Below are positions 1-15,000 of a stretch of 64,000 bases of DNA, piece by piece (positions within the stretch are counted from its first letter, which is position 1; every line of letters starts with the position of its first letter). The DNA is taken from contig OW240918.1 of NCBI GenBank assembly GCA_933207985.1, forward strand, positions 116,888,497-116,952,496, written 5' to 3'. Position numbers and translations under genes: made by a program. The notes beneath the pieces were generated by a model. It made no database searches. It had not been told where the DNA came from and saw only the letters and a list, made by a program, of their open reading frames with translations. The stretch comes from Pelobates cultripes. Lineage: Eukaryota > Chordata > Amphibia > Anura > Pelobatidae.

Positions 1-200
1 CTGCCCGTCGGGGTCAGCAGGGCCAGCCTCGGGGGGGATGCCCCTGAGGTGGCCGCCTCCTGGGCCCCCCAGGAGAAGAGGCTGGCCCTGTGGGTACATA
101 CCGGGTCGCAGGGGCGGCCGGGCCCCTTGGTGGGCCAGGCCGGGTCTGGTCGCAGCCGCGACCCCTGCAACCCTGGTATGTACACCACTGAATCATTAAC
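1..200. repeat. GC-rich inverted-repeat patch
   Basis: The first 200 bases are strikingly GC-rich compared with the rest. GTACATACCGGGTCGCAGG near 94 is mirrored by CCTGCAACCCTGGTATGTAC near 163-183, giving a partial inverted repeat. No gene is recognised; it looks like the cut-off end of a repeat that continues upstream. Confidence 0.4.
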
Positions 201-204
201 TTCA

Positions 205-1264
205 GGCTTTTTGCTGTAAACACTGTGTTTTCATAGAAAATGCAGTGTTTACATTACAGCCTAGTAATAACTTCACTGGCCACTCCTCAGATGGCTGTTA
301 GAGATCCTTCCTGGGTCATGGCTGTCCTACAATGCATCCAAACATTCAGTATCTCCTCCCTCTGCATGCAGACACTGAACTTTGCTAATAGAGATTCATT
401 GATTCAATTAATCTCTATGAGGAGGGCTGTGTTTGAATCATGCTGGCTCTGCCCCTGATCTGCCTCCTTGTCAGTCTCAGCCAATCCTATGGGGAAGCAC
501 TGTGATTGGATCAGGCTACCACTTCTGATGATGTCAGCAGACTGCTTGTTTTTTGAGGCAAACAGCATGCAGATCTACAGCTTCAGGCTTGAATATAGTA
601 AGATTTTGCTATATTTATGGAGGCATGAGTGGCGCAGGGTGGCTAGATGGTGGTTTTAACACTATAGGTTCAGGAATACATGTTTGTGTTCCTGAGCCTA
701 TAGTGGTGTATTCTGGTGAGTGGAATAATTCCCTTCAGGCCTTTTGCAGTAAACACCGTTTCTTTTTCCTTTTTTTTCAGAGAAAAGGCAGTTTTTACAT
801 TACAGCATTGCGATAACTCCACTGGCCACTCCTCAGATGGCTACTAGAGGTGCTTTGTGTTTTCAGTGACACCACCCTCTGCATGGAGACACTGAACTTT
901 CCTCACAGAGATGCATTGATTAACTGCATTTCTATGAGGAGATGCTGATTGGCCAGGGCTATGTTTGGCTTGTGCTGGCTCTTCCCCTGCTCTGCCTCAT
1001 TCATAGTATTCACCAATCTAATGATTTCTTATCGGAAAGCATAGTGATTGGCTGGCTGAAAACAACACTTCTGATGTCAGCCAATCATGTCAATCAGGGG
1101 CAGAAACAGCAGCAGCAGACTGGAGTAAAGGGAAGATTGTACTATATTAAGGGATGTAAGAGGGGGGAGGGGAGGAGGGGCAGCAAGGGGGGCTACATAG
1201 TGTTTTTATCACTATAGGGTCAGGAATACAGGTTTGTGTTCCTGACCCTATAGTGTTCCTTTAA
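205..1264. repeat. Two tandem copies of T2-like MITE sequence
   Basis: Two related blocks (about 205-715 and 740-1264) share the interior CACTGGCCACTCCTCAGATG and the AGATGCATTGATT-type segment. Each ends in a palindrome around CACTATAGGxTCAGGAATACA. The second ends exactly in GTGTTCCTTTAA, the T2-type TTAAAGG terminus. The left end of the first block is not clear. Confidence 0.6.
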
Positions 1265-1532
1265 ATCCCATCTTATAGAAATACAGTGATGTGTCAAGTC
1301 TTACATCCAGGGTAACATATTACTGACTTCAGTGAAAATCCAGGATTTGTGGTATCTGTGGCATTGGTGACTTAGTCCGGTTTGTGCCATCAATTGAATT
1401 GTATTAATATTTACAATTTTGTTACCACTGAATACCCAGTTATAATCGAAGTGACATTATTACCGTTATATATAAATACTGACACAGTAGTTTTTAATAG
1501 CAGCCATTTGGATACAATGGCTGATTTCTTCA

Positions 1533-2622
1533 TGGATAGAAACATAGAATGTGACGGCAGATAAGAACCATTCGGCCCATCTAGTCTGCCCAATTTTCTA
1601 AATACTTTCATTAGTCCCTGGCCTTATAGCCTTACACCTATACCACGCATGCTTAACTCCTTTACTGTGTTAACCTCTATCAATTCAGCTGGAAGGCTAT
1701 TCCATGCATCCACTACCCTCTCAGTAAAGTAATACTTCCTGATATTATTTTTAATATGTCCTCTTGTTGTGGTAGTTTTTCTTCTTTTAAATATAGTCTC
1801 CTCCTTTATTGTGTTGATTCCCTTTATGTATTTAAATGTTTCTATCATATCCCCCCTGTCTCGTCTTTCCTCCAAGTTATCCATGTTAAGTTCCTTTTAA
1901 CCATTCCTGGTAAGTTTTTATCCTGCAATCCATGAACCAGTTTAGTAGCCCTTCTCTGAACTCTCTCTGAAGTATCAATATCCTTCTGAAGATACGGTCT
2001 CCAGTACTGCGTACAATACTCCAAGTGAGGTCTCACCAGTGTTCTGTACAATGGCATGAGCACTTCCCTTTTTCTACTGCTAATACCTCTCCTTATACAA
2101 CCAAGCATTCTGCTAGCATTTCCTGCTGCTCTATTACATTGTCTGCCTACCTTTAATTCATCAGAAATAATCACCGTTAAATCCCTTTCCTCCGATGTTG
2201 AGGTTAGGACTCTATCAAATATTCTGTACTCTGCCCTTGGGATTTCAAGTCCAAGATGCATTATCTTGCACTTATCCACATTAGATGTCAGTTGCCATAA
2301 CTCTGACCACTTTTCTAGTTTACCTAAATCATTTGGCTTATCCTTCCTGGAACATCAACCCTGTTACATATCTTCGTATCATCAGCAAAAAGACATACCT
2401 TACCATCAAGTCCTTCTACAATATCACTAATAAAAATATTAAAGAGAGTGGGTCCAAGTACAGATCCCTGAGGTACCCCACTGGTTACAAGACCAAGCTT
2501 CGAATATACTCCATTTACTACAACCCTCTGTTGCTTGTCACTCATCCACTGCCTTACCCATTCAACAATATTGGAATCCAAACTTAAAGATTGCAATTTA
2601 TTGATAAGCCTTCTATGACCGC
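1533..2622 (-). mobile_element. CR1/Rex-like LINE, 3' part of reverse transcriptase (pseudogene)
   Basis: On the minus strand, 2596-2324 encodes reverse-transcriptase motifs GVPQGSVLGPTLFNIFISDI and the catalytic FADDTK. After a frameshift, 2279-1845 continues with DKCKIMHLG, ASRMLGCIRRGISSRKREVL, YRTLVRPHLEYC and SERVQRRATKLVHGLQ. The last part (1884-1624) carries RGDMIETFKYIKGIN. The 3' tail reads through TCTGCCGTCACATTCTATG. Motifs are typical of Jockey-group LINEs (CR1/Rex1/L2). Stops and frameshifts show it is dead, and the 5' part is missing. Confidence 0.85.
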
Positions 2623-2893
2623 GGCCAGAGACCCTTCTATCTTATTGGCAAATGTGTGGTAGCTAGTTAGGCAATAGAGTGAGTTAAATAGAAGAACTAT
2701 GCTATTTTATTGGCACAAATTGGTCAATATACATAACTACTGCATTTTAAGCCATTCAATTCATTGGCAGATATTGAAATTCAGAAATGATAGGGTCCTG
2801 CACTTGGTTTGTCAGTCTCTGCCTACTTAACAACATGTACTCTAGCTTGCTTATGGTATATATCTTTTTTTTGTTTTTTTAAATTAACTTATT

Positions 2894-2930
<37 letters not shown>

Positions 2931-2957
2931 TTTTTTTTTTTACTTTTTTTTTTACAG

Positions 2958-3085
2958 CATGAAGAACCACTAAAGTCTCCCACACAAGACATTGAGATAG
3001 GATTCGTAACAATGTCTCTCAATTATAATGATGGCATTATTAATACGGGCTACCATGATTCTGACACCATGGAACTAGATAGAGG
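2958..3085 (+). CDS. TMC5: TMC5 exon 1 of those visible (contains first in-frame ATG)
   Basis: The exon follows a very long T-rich tract ending in TTTTTTTTTACAG and stops at the donor GG|GTACGT. The frame is open through the whole exon. The chosen start ATG at 3012 has A at -3 (ACAATGT) and gives [20 protein letters not shown]. Residues 5' of it (HEEPLKSPTQDIEIGFVT) are also open, so translation may begin in an upstream exon instead. It ends in phase 2. Confidence 0.7.
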
Positions 3086-6000
3086 GTACGTCAACTACTA
3101 TATTAATAAACTGTCATTCTACATTTTCTGTTTTATAGACCTATAAATTGAGTAACTGAGTGTTCAATGCTGAATGGAAACACGGTACAATTGACAAGAT
3201 CTTTCTGCTGAATTATCTGGATTTAAAAAAGTCTCTTCTTTTAATAGTGAAAGTGGCATAATAAGTCTTTATGTAAAGTGTGTGTTGGAGGGCCTTGTTA
3301 TAGTTGCCAAGCATTAGAAAACCTCATTTATATTGTATTCTAGTGGCTATCCTTGGAATATACAGCCAGAACACATGTTCCTTTTTACAAACCTATGTGT
3401 TTGTGATTTTTAACTAATCCGCTATGTCCTAACTATCGAACAGAGTTCTGCGTTGACCACAGTGAGAAGTTTAGATCAGAGTTTCTGAAGTGCCACACAG
3501 ACTACTTTTTTTTTTTTTTATTCTTTTGCCATTCTCCAGTGTTCTCCTCTGGCAAACCTATAAAGTGAATTCTGAGTATTATACATTTGTCAAAGAGGAC
3601 ACTAGAATCCAGCTATTGCCTCACTAGAAGATGCAGAAAAATATTGATTCTGAAACACGTTTTGACTTTCTCTTTCATAACTTGGTTAAGAGGGCAAGTG
3701 GTGTTAGGATGTAAAAAATACTGACCTGGAAATATTGGAGGTGCTTAATGCAATCGTTTTTTTTATTTATTTATTTATTTAACTTTATTGGTTATAGCCT
3801 CCTCTACAGGATGCCCAACTAATTTTTGAAGCTGTAAAACACTGAGCTCATTCCCAAGTTAGATTGTTAAATATCTGCTGTAAGTGATTGTTAATACCAG
3901 CCAGTAGTTATTCGCTGCCAGATCAGTTCTCTTTGTAGCATGTATCGGGAGTTTGTGTCATTCCAATAGACCGAGGCATTTGAGGCAGAGATTTGAAATT
4001 TTGTGGGAGAGCAGCTGGTAAAATTAAGCAACGATCTTGCAAAGCAGCTGTTAATGGTGAATTCAGCTTCTAGTTCCCAGCCTCCAATGGTGAGATTTTG
4101 CATTTGCAAAACAGCCTCTCATTAATATTGGCTAATAATGACTTTTTGATAAGTTACCACAACAGGAAACCGAGCGCTAGTTTTCAGTATCTTCAGTGTT
4201 GATCTCTCCACCTACAGAGAGTGCAAGTGTAGACAGACAGAGCTAGAAGGAAACTTAAGATTGTGTTTTTTTTTTTTTTTTTGTCTTTTCTATTGAAGAG
4301 GTGAAAAACCTGTTTTGTTCAGCATTTGAATTTTTAGTCATTTGCATTCTTGTGTGATTGTATGTCTTGCAAGTTTTCTTTCATATTTTGTAGACAGTAT
4401 GGGAGACCATCTTCAAGGCAGAAATCGACATTCAACCACAACCACAGTAGTCCCTATGATGATGATAATGTTGGCTATCAACAAGAACCAACAGAATGGA
4501 GAGGGGGGAGGGGATTTTTGTCTATGAACTCCGTGCAGCCAGAGTTTGATTATAACAGAGAAATTCCAAGATATTCCGATTCCAGGAATAATCCTTACGA
4601 AGGTCAAAGTGAGTATTGTCTCTCATTTCAGTGCACTAATTTCCTTGGTTAATATTATAAGGTTATTAGGACACATTTTAAATAAGTGGACTAGCTTATG
4701 ATCTGCAATAGTTACAACTTCAGGGTACGTGGATATTTACAACATTATTTACTAAAGTGAGAATTAAGTAAATTCAAAGTAAATATCAAATGTAAGTTCA
4801 TGTAGCCAAACTGGAGAAATTTCCTTCTCCTTTTGGCCTTCAATTTTAAATTCACTTAGAATTTCCCTTTTTTAGTAAATAACCATGTTGGTGTACTGGA
4901 TAATTGGTATTTTATACTACCAGCACTACAGTCCCTTAAATCAATTAACAATGTCTTTCTTTGCAGTTAATCCCGTCTTTCAACATGAACAAGAACCATC
5001 TTACTTTGGCCAAAGCTATGAAAGGCCAATGCACATGGACAATGACCCTTCAGAAGGAGGTATGATTGTGCTTAGTAGTATATCACAGTGATTGCCAAAC
5101 TACTCCTCACCCCCTACTCCCTCCAACCAGTCCAGGATTTTGGGATTGCCCACAGTTGTATCTAAGGTTGTGAGAATACTTCTGTAATTTTGTTATAATT
5201 TTGTTTGTTTCTTGACTTTTCATCTTGATTTTGACCATTTTTTGGAATTCTATAGTGTAGGTGATGTATTTGAGTCATTTCAAATTTTTCTCGATTCGTT
5301 TGCGAGCCCCTATAAGCAACCCCATAACTCCACTGTTGTGACACGGGTATAACCCTGGGGTAGGAAACCTTCAGCACTCTAGATGTTGAGGACTACATTT
5401 CTCTTCATGCTTTGCCAGCATCATGGCTGTAAGAGCATTATGGGAGGCGTCGTAAATAACATCTGGAGTGCCAAAGGTAGCCTACCCCTGGTTTGTTTGT
5501 TCGATATATCATTTATTTGGTGTGCGTTTTTTTTTTTATTTCTCATTCTTTTAAATGGCTGAAAAATATTTTTGTGCCATGTAAATAATTGTAAAAACAG
5601 ATAATTGCAAAAAATCTCCAGTTTCGCAAGTGGAGTTATACACACATATATGTATATGTTTCTAAAGTTAATATTTTGCAGAAAAAGGAGTGGTTGGTAA
5701 TGGGAGGGACATGTTGTATTTGTGGCCCTGAATACCAATGCTCAATGATCACTGCTGTCAGGAAACCAATAGGGCTGGGGTAGAATTTTACTGTTATAAT
5801 GGGTCTTGTCCATTAGGAAATTAACTTATATAAGTATTGCTGGTAGGCTTTGTCCCCCTATTTATACTGTCCCAGGTGATTTGACATGTTATTGGGCCGT
5901 GTAAATCATAACCTTTACACTGATATTCTAATTATACTAACAGTTATTCGCTAAAGTGAATTCCAAATTTTAGGCCAAAGTAGCAAATTCAAAGTATAGA

Positions 6001-9000
6001 TACCTTTTGACGGTGTTACTTACGAAAATGAGAATTCAAAGTGAATTTAAAATTTTAGGCCAAAATAGATGAGTTAGAAAAATTGTCTGAGTATAATTAT
6101 TGGTTAATCTAAAGGAAATGTAAGTAAAATACTTCATTATGTATTGGGCTCTTTTGATTCACAGTAATACATACAGTTGGAAGTATATTTTTTTTAAAGC
6201 AAGCTGACAAGATTGTGGACATAAGACTGATTCATTAGGGGCGAGACCTTGGCACAAAATAAACGTTGGCTTATTCACCAACTCCAGATTTTAGCAAGTT
6301 AAACTGGAATGGCAAGGCTGCAGCTAAAATAGTCAAGCTTTGACTGTAGCTCAGTTGAAGTTTGACACACAAATTATATTTTGCATCAATTTTTCCATTT
6401 GGATTTATTTCTCTAAAATAGACTTCAAGTGTTTTGGACACACACAATACCCTGTTTTGGGGCTTTCTGCATTGTCACATCTTATGAATATCCAACTTCA
6501 ATATTCTGAACGGAACACTCCAAATAAAAATAATAGTGTAACTGGTCCTCTTGGACCATAAACCACCACCTCGGGTATGGTTCTTGTCCTCAACTCACTG
6601 GACAGGCAGTTAACAACCCAATTGCCTACTCCTCTTTAAGGCAGTTATTACTCAATTTGCCAAGACATCTCCACACACATACCAAAGACACATTTGGCTT
6701 ATAGGCCCATGTGATTACACTCTCTGCCAACAATTCACAAATTATGTAAAATTACGCACTATATAATGGAAACAGACGAGCAAAATAAAAAATTGAAAAA
6801 ACCACTTTAACAAGTCTATGTTAAAATAATTGTGGTACAGCCAAACTAAAATGTCAGAACTGTCAGAAAGTCATCCTGTTGTATCATCCTACATTGTAAG
6901 CATTTTTGAGCAGTATCCTCATCAACCTATTGTTCCCACAACCATTTGTAATTGTCTCATTTTATTGTTACATTTCCACTGTTACAATATTGTAAAACGC
7001 TGCAAATTAAGTTGGCGTTATACAATTGCCAATAATAATAATAATAATAATACATATATTTAACACCTCAGCATCGGCACTCTTTTATATACACGATTAC
7101 CAGAGTATGCATTCATACACCACAATCATGTATACACAGTTTGGCGGCACTTGGTAAATATTCCCCTGAAATAGTATTCAGAGGTAACACTTGATATTGC
7201 ACAGAGAAATTATTGCACAAATGTATTACAAAATCCAATCGATAGTAGAGTCCTGGGTGGTCTAGTATAAAAGTGGGTACGTGGGTGTTTCGTTTCAGTA
7301 TTCACTTCCAATATGATACTTTGTTGCATACAATATATCCTTTTTTTCAATTACCCTGAAGGGTACAATGAAACATATACAGAATATTTTTGTTTAATGC
7401 GATATCCCAAACCATACCCCCTCATAAGAGCTCTTACAGGATAAAAATGTGGTTACTGTCTCCATTAACCACAATATAAGCATAAATAGAAATCACAGCA
7501 GCATACAGAGTTGCCGCTCCACCGGTATGTTTCATGCCACCAGCCTCATTTTTATTGCGGGGGATCTGTGTGTGTGTGTGGGATTCAGGGAGACGCTGAA
7601 ACTGCTTGCCGCTGTAATCCTTGTGCCGTTTCAATTGTTCACAAGCTGCTTTTACATCAACATGTTTCGCACATTATCCTCAGGCTTTTTCAAGATAGCT
7701 ACTATTTGAGGGGATTATTCACGAAGTGCTCCCATATTATTTTTATGTATTTGAATTGTTGAGAATTAGATATTCTATAGCAGGGGTCCCCAACCCGGTC
7801 CTCATGGACCACCAACAGTCCAGGTTTTGTCAGTATCTCCATTGGAATAAAAAAAGGTAAATACATAAATCTTGGACTGTTGGTGGTCCACGAGGACTGG
7901 GTTGGGGACCACTGCTTTATAGTATAGCAACTCCACGAAACAAGAATATTCCCTTAGCATTGTTGGTATTTTATATTACTTAGTACTTTCTGCGCCCTCT
8001 CTTCTGTGTTTTTATTTGTCTTATACACTATTTACATTATTGGAAATGAAATTAATTTATTGAAAAGGCATTTTGTTTGCAAATTATGCCTATAGTAACT
8101 TCTGAAAGCCACAGCTTATTTTCACTAACAGACCTTCTTGCTGTGAGCTCTCTCCTCCGCGCACATTCAGCCCCAAGCGCACACAGTCATCCTGTCACAT
8201 CAACGCTGCCCCACACACAGGAATCACAGTGTGCATGTATGTGTGTATGTATATACACAAACACAACTGAGAATTGAGTGCTTATTGGACAATATAGGGT
8301 AAAAAAATCTGTTACATATTGAGAAATGTTGTTTATTTACAGCTCTGTTTTCCTATCTGTAACCTCATTAATTGGTAAATGGGTTTTAAAAGGGTCTATC
8401 CTCCCTCCACATGCTGCTATTGAAAAGGTTAAAATGAACCAAAATCACCTTTATTACAGCTCTGGGAGAGTCTCCTCAGTTCAGCTTCTATCTATCTCCT
8501 GTTAAGACATAATGACCTTTGTCTAATCAGATATTCCTTGTAGAGAAGCATTGGGACACTCCCACAAAGCTTCCAACAACAATGCTTCTCCTAGAGAAGC
8601 CCTAAAATCAATGCTTCTCTATGATAAGTATATACTTCCACTTTGAAGTATAGTTCAAACTGATGGGGCAGGAACCCCTCCCAGCCAGAGTTGGATTAAG
8701 AGCCCATTGGACCTGGTGCTGACCATTATGATGAGCCTAATTACTGAATTGTATTGACAGAAAACACTAAAACAGTCATACCTCCCAAGTGTCCTGTATC
8801 TGGTGCAGGTGGTACTAGAGGGAATCTCACAGGATGCATTTATAAGAATACACATACCCTATGGTAATCTCTCACTTTCATCTCTCAACCAAATCCATGT
8901 TTCCCAGCATTGGCGTCCTGTGAAGTGGGATGTCCGTTGTTGGGGTAAATGGCGGTGGGCTAGTGAGACGAATCATGTCACTGGCACTTTCTAAATGGGA

Positions 9001-12000
9001 GGAACCGTCTGGAAAAAGGATCAGGTCTGCCTGGTATGAATGTATGCCAGGCTGCCTGCCAACTACTCATTCCAGCCAATCAAAAGCAGACCGCACTGTT
9101 TCAGCGCCTGAGCTTGTGAGCTTGGCACAAACACTTCTAAAGATAAACACTTCTCTTCTTACTGGCAGAAACCTTACTGCAGTCTAACACAGAGAAAATG
9201 TAGACTTAGTGAATGTAGAACCCAGAGTAAATCTGCCCTGGCGCCTCTGTGTCTGGGAGACAATTGAGGTAACCCTCACTTGAGTGGATTCTCTACCGGA
9301 TATAGAGGACACAACATAAAATAGCCCAAAAACACTCGAAAACAAGCGGGAACCCCAACAGTACATCTTTCCATGGATAGCTTTTAACCCGAGCGCCCAA
9401 GTTGGCAAAATAGTGCTCGGATCCATGACGAATAGACAAATCGTCACCAGGTAAAGGTTTGATTGGCCGCTAACAAAGTTCATGCCGAAAGTAGTTCCAA
9501 AGCGAATATCGCTTCTGCTGATCAATTAACGGGAGTTCCTGCAGACAAACAAAGGGTGCCTCCCCCTAGCTCTCAGGGAGTGATTGTTCTTTTCTGGCCA
9601 TAGTACCTACCTGGCAGGTCGGGAAGTGAGGTAAAGTCAAATTAGAAGTTGACCGGGAAAAGGTAGTGCAACCGAGCCGGAGTTCCATGAGGTTATTACT
9701 AGGTCCCGCTAGGGACCTCGCAGCTCTCTGGAACCAAATGCCTGCCAGGTAAGGAGTGCTCTTGGATGTTTCGAATGGAGAGGGGTAGGCACAGAGCCAG
9801 GGGTAGTGAAATAGCTCTTTGATGAACAGATGAGGGGGGAAAATAACACACAGTTTGCCACAGCACATAAATTTGCCGAAGTCGAACATTTTCTTTGTTG
9901 TATATTATCTCATTTGGCTGTCGTTCCTAATCATCTCGAAGTGCTAGATCCAAGACCATTAAACTCTCTGTAGAAACTGGTGTTCCCTAGGATTTAAAAT
10001 TGACCAATACATTTGTTCACCTACTGATATTGTGCTAGAATCCGAGACCGTGACTACATGGGGTTTGAATATGAGTCCCAAACTGTCAAGCCTTTTCCAT
10101 GATTAACCATGGCATCTGTGCATGTAAATTGCATTTGGCCTCTCTTACATGTAACTGATAAATTACAAAAAATTTATTTTGTGGTAGCTTTGACACTTGA
10201 GGGATTTTTGGGGGGGAATCTGTGGTGTCCTATAATTTTGGTAGCCATTATGAATTATTTGCAATTACTGTATTACATTAGGATAATTAAGATATTTGCA
10301 TTTTTCAGATACAAATGTGCGACGACGTTCTAAGAAGCAATCCTTCCTTCCTATGCAAACTTTAAATACGGCTACTCCTGATTCTTCCCCGGAACAACAT
10401 GCAGGGCTCAATTACACTCAAGGTAACAATAATCTGTTTAAGAAGTCAAGTTTATTGTTCTATGCAGTTGGTATTGCCATTTATTCCCTAATACTAAAGA
10501 CCATAAATACTGCAAAGGATAAGTTACCTTTACATATTTCTTTCAATCAAGTTTTGAAAAGAAATAGATTTTCTATTAAATGAAATACTTGTGTGTGTGT
10601 GTGTAAAAAAAAAAAGGGAATTTTTATTTTTACCTTTTTAGTAAATATACTTGATGAAAGGATTATTTGATTTATATTTTTTAAATTTAATTTATGATCC
10701 CAGCAGTCATCCGAATAACAAGAAGGTATATAAAGAAGCCAATTAAGTTCTGGCAATGATTTTGGAGTACTATTTTAGTACAATGGAATCCTAAATGTAC
10801 AATAAAAAGATATATTATTAGGGAATCTTAAATCATGTAAATGCTTATACAATTATCTAAATGCTTATATAGTGGAACAGATTATTTAAGGTGAGGGTGG
10901 TAAAGATCTTGTGGTAGTGGCTGGAGACGGATACTAGAATTAATCTAGCATTTATATAATTATGGCCTTTTGGGGAAAATCTATATAAATTTCAGGGGAT
11001 TTGGTGTTCCTTTCTATTGATATCAATTGGCATAAGAAGAAGAGAAATGTTGAACTTTGTGGACCGAGGTCTGTTCAACACAATATAGTTTGCTTTATAC
11101 AAAGCCTAACGACCCTATACCAGAGTTATTTACTAAAGTGAGAATTGTTGGCAATTCTAAGTGAAAATCTAATTTAACCCCTTAAGGACACAACTTCTGG
11201 AATAAAAGGGAATCATGACGGAATATTTCCGTCATGTGTCCTTAAGGGGTTAAGGTCAAAATAGTCGAATTGGAAACATTTTCTGAAGTCTGTGTTGTTC
11301 AGCTATTTTGGTCCTAATTTTGCAATTCGCTTTGAATTCACTATGCATTCTTGACAATTTTCACCATCTGTGAATAATCCTGTATATGTTTAAGGAAGTA
11401 CAGAAGAGTTTATTTGGGTAGTGCTATATATACGGTTAAACGAAAGGTTAACAATTCCAGGAAACTAAAACTTGCTCAGTGTTCATTTCATGCCAGAAGC
11501 CTGTGGATGCATTGTTCTTGAAAAGATTAAAAAAACATTTAATTCTATTCATTGTGTATGGCTTTATACCATGGCATCATTATCAGAATGTGCGTAGCTT
11601 GGCTTGCTTCAATTTAGCCAACCAACCTAAGCAAACAGTACTATAAAAAGATTATGTTCTGCATTAGAAAATGGGTATGTTGTACAAACAAAGATCTTAC
11701 CACGCTCTACGAGGAAGTTAAATAGGTTTAACCCCTTAAGGACCAAACTTCTGGTATAAAAGGGAATCATGACATGTCACACATGTGATGTGTCCTTAAG
11801 GGGTTAAATGACTTCAATGTGTAACACAAGTCAAGGCTTGTAAACATTTGATTGGAAAAAAAAGGGGGGAATAATTATTGATGTTTGTTATTGAGCCTTT
11901 AGACTTTACATATCATAATATATATACTGGAATAGCTGGCATCCTCAAGTTAATAGAGGCTGTCAAATAAGAAAAAACATTATTTAACAGACTAATCCAT

Positions 12001-15000
12001 CATGCAGGGATTAAGGATTAAACATTTTACCTTCTTGTTTAAAACCAGACCGGGGCAAACATGATCAAAGTTTTTCTATTTTTGGAAATCAACAGGAGCT
12101 GTTCTGTCTACATTCAGCTAGAGGCTCTGGGTCTGGCAAGCCAGAAGGGGACTCCATGAGGCTTAGAATATTTAAATAAAAAATGCGTTGCCATACTAAG
12201 ATAACGCATATACACTTTAATTATACAAAATAATCTGTCCAACTCTTGAGTTATGACAGGTCCAGAGCATGGGGGTAGGTTAGTCAAGCATGGATTTCAA
12301 TGAACACTTTAGTAAATCCATAAATAGAAGATATTCCGTCTTGGGCTCCAAAACCATATGGAAAATATGTAAATTGTTTTTGTATTTTTTGTATTTTTTT
12401 TTTTTTACAGTACAGAATAAATAAATTGGTCTCTATATTGTTACAATTTAAAACTACATGCGACCAAAACAATGGATATTAAAGCAGATGGCCTCTTTGA
12501 TATTGACTTCATACAGTTTTTTTTAATGTGTGCCACAATTTCATCAAGTTGATGTTTGTTTATTTTTGAGCCAGTCTGATACTACTGGATTTTCTAATTA
12601 AAGAGTAAACTGAAAATTAGTTGTCATTCATACACGTACAATTAATACAGAATTGGATAAATGATCCAGTTCAGTTATTTTGCCTACTTAACAATTTATA
12701 CTACATTTAGCAAATACTTTCCTGAATGGTGTTCAACTTAATTTATTTCACTGATTTGTAAATACAACTCTAGATCTCCCATCATGTTCTTAACTAGTCC
12801 ATGAAAGAAAGTGGTTGCTACTTACTTACGTGTAATATCTAATTTCCACGATTATAGAGACTTGTATGAGATGGCATACTAATATTTGCAGGTATTCTCA
12901 AGTAGGGCAAAGTATCATATCACATATATTTTCCCGAACGACCATCTCTCGACCTACCTTTGATACTGTAATAGTGCACATAGATATGTTATGTTTTATG
13001 ATCTTCATTTTCCATTCATCTATTGGATGATACTGGATGTATAGGCATTTAAACTCAAAGCTTAAGTACACTCAAGCACATATTATATCCCCACTGTATA
13101 CACTGTTCAAAGTTCTTCTGCACAATATGGTCCGTTTGTCTACTTTACTTACTTACTCTATCTAAAAGCACTGCTAATTCAATATTCTAGACATATACTA
13201 TGATATTTGAGAAATGAGCATGGCTCCATAAAGTCTGCCAGGGCTTAGACATTCTACTAGAATCATGCTCTGACCTTGTTTACTACAATGAAAGGAATAT
13301 TTATTTTGGGGTTTGGAAAGTGGGAAGCCCTTATACCCAGTGTATCGACCAGTGATGCTAGTTGCCACATGCATTATAGTTCCAGTAATGGTTACATATT
13401 GCAAAAGGACTAAATGCTTATGAAGGCCACCTCTGTATTTACTTATTGTTAAATTATGTGAGTGCAGTTGTCTTTGCGAATGCCAACGATCTCAACTGAC
13501 CATAAACGGACCACAAAAATATATTAATGTATTCCTTTAAAGTACAGTTTTTAAATAAAAAAAAATCATGTTAACCCTTTCACTGTCTGATAAACGGGAT
13601 GCAGAGCATCCTTCTGTTGTAGAAAGAGGGAACTTAATAAAATAAGATATACTGATTGATTCTAAACCTGTTGTTCCTTTAAACGCAGAAAATGAAAAAC
13701 TCGTTGAAAAACTTACAGAAATGTCTAATGATGACATTGACAAAGAAATACGTAAACTTCAAAGATCTCTAAATGACAAGCGAGTCCTCAGGTACAGTGA
13801 CCATTTCTAATTCTAGGGAACGTGTGCACGAATGTAAATCCAGTGCGAGTAATAATACATTCTGTTACTCGCAATGGATGGCCAAGGTTAGGCTGAAAGC
13901 TGGAGCTCTCAGGCTTGCCTAAGCTGACTTACCATAAGCGGTGTCAAACTTTTATTAAAGACGAATCTTGGACAGACATGGCACTGCATAGAAGTGCATT
14001 AATTTGTTAATGAAACCTCTTTTCTTTGTATTAGGAATCAAGTAATTAAGATAAAACAGAGATCTGCAAAATCACAAAGGGACTGCTGCTCTGGGTGTAT
14101 TTATAGTGTCAAAAAGGTGAGATAAACATTTAATTCATAAGTGCGAAGAATAAGATAATGTGGCAAAAATCTCCTGCTAAGAGCTACCATTAGTTTTCTG
14201 GAGCTAAACACTGCCATGCAGGGTCCGTTTATTGGCTGAGCGTATCAGCTGATTGTTCCCAGCCAATGAGCTAAGCCCTGCACCACTTGTGGTTGGTGCC
14301 TTACAGACCCCATGTAAGAAGGCAAACCACTTCACTTCTTGCAATGTGGGGGGTGGAAAAGTCCTGGCACCATAACCACCATGACACACTGCCCCTTTCT
14401 CCTGAATCCCAGTTGGACATCATTGTGGTGGTATTTAAAGACCAGTTGTAGATAGTTTAACTAATATTCCATGCTGGTTGATGGGGAGGAAAAACGTACA
14501 TAGTTACATAGCTGAAAAGAGACTTGCGTCCATAAAGTTCATCCTTCCTCACATATGGTTTTTGCTGTTGATCAAAAAGAAGCCAAAAAAACCCAGAATG
14601 AAGCGCTTCCAATTTTGCAACAAACTAGGAAAAAATTCCTTCTTGACCCCAAAATAGCAGTCAGATGTCTCCTTGGGTCAGCTCTAGAGTTGAGCGGACA
14701 CCTGGATGTTTAGGTCCGGCAGGTTCGGCCGAACTTTGAAAAAAAGTCCGGGTTCGGGCTCGAACTTGACCCCGAACCCGAACCCCATTGAAGTCAATGG
14801 GGACCCAAACGTTTGGGCACAAAAATGCCTCTAAAAAAGTCCTGGAAAGGGCTAGAGGGCTGCAAAAGTAAGTGAAATGGGGGTAAGAGTAGGACAAGTG
14901 CCCTGCAAACAAATGTGGATAGGGAAATCACTTAAAATAACATAAAATACCTAAAATAAGCAGCCGCTTAGTAGATAACTCCCTAATTCCCACAGTAGGT

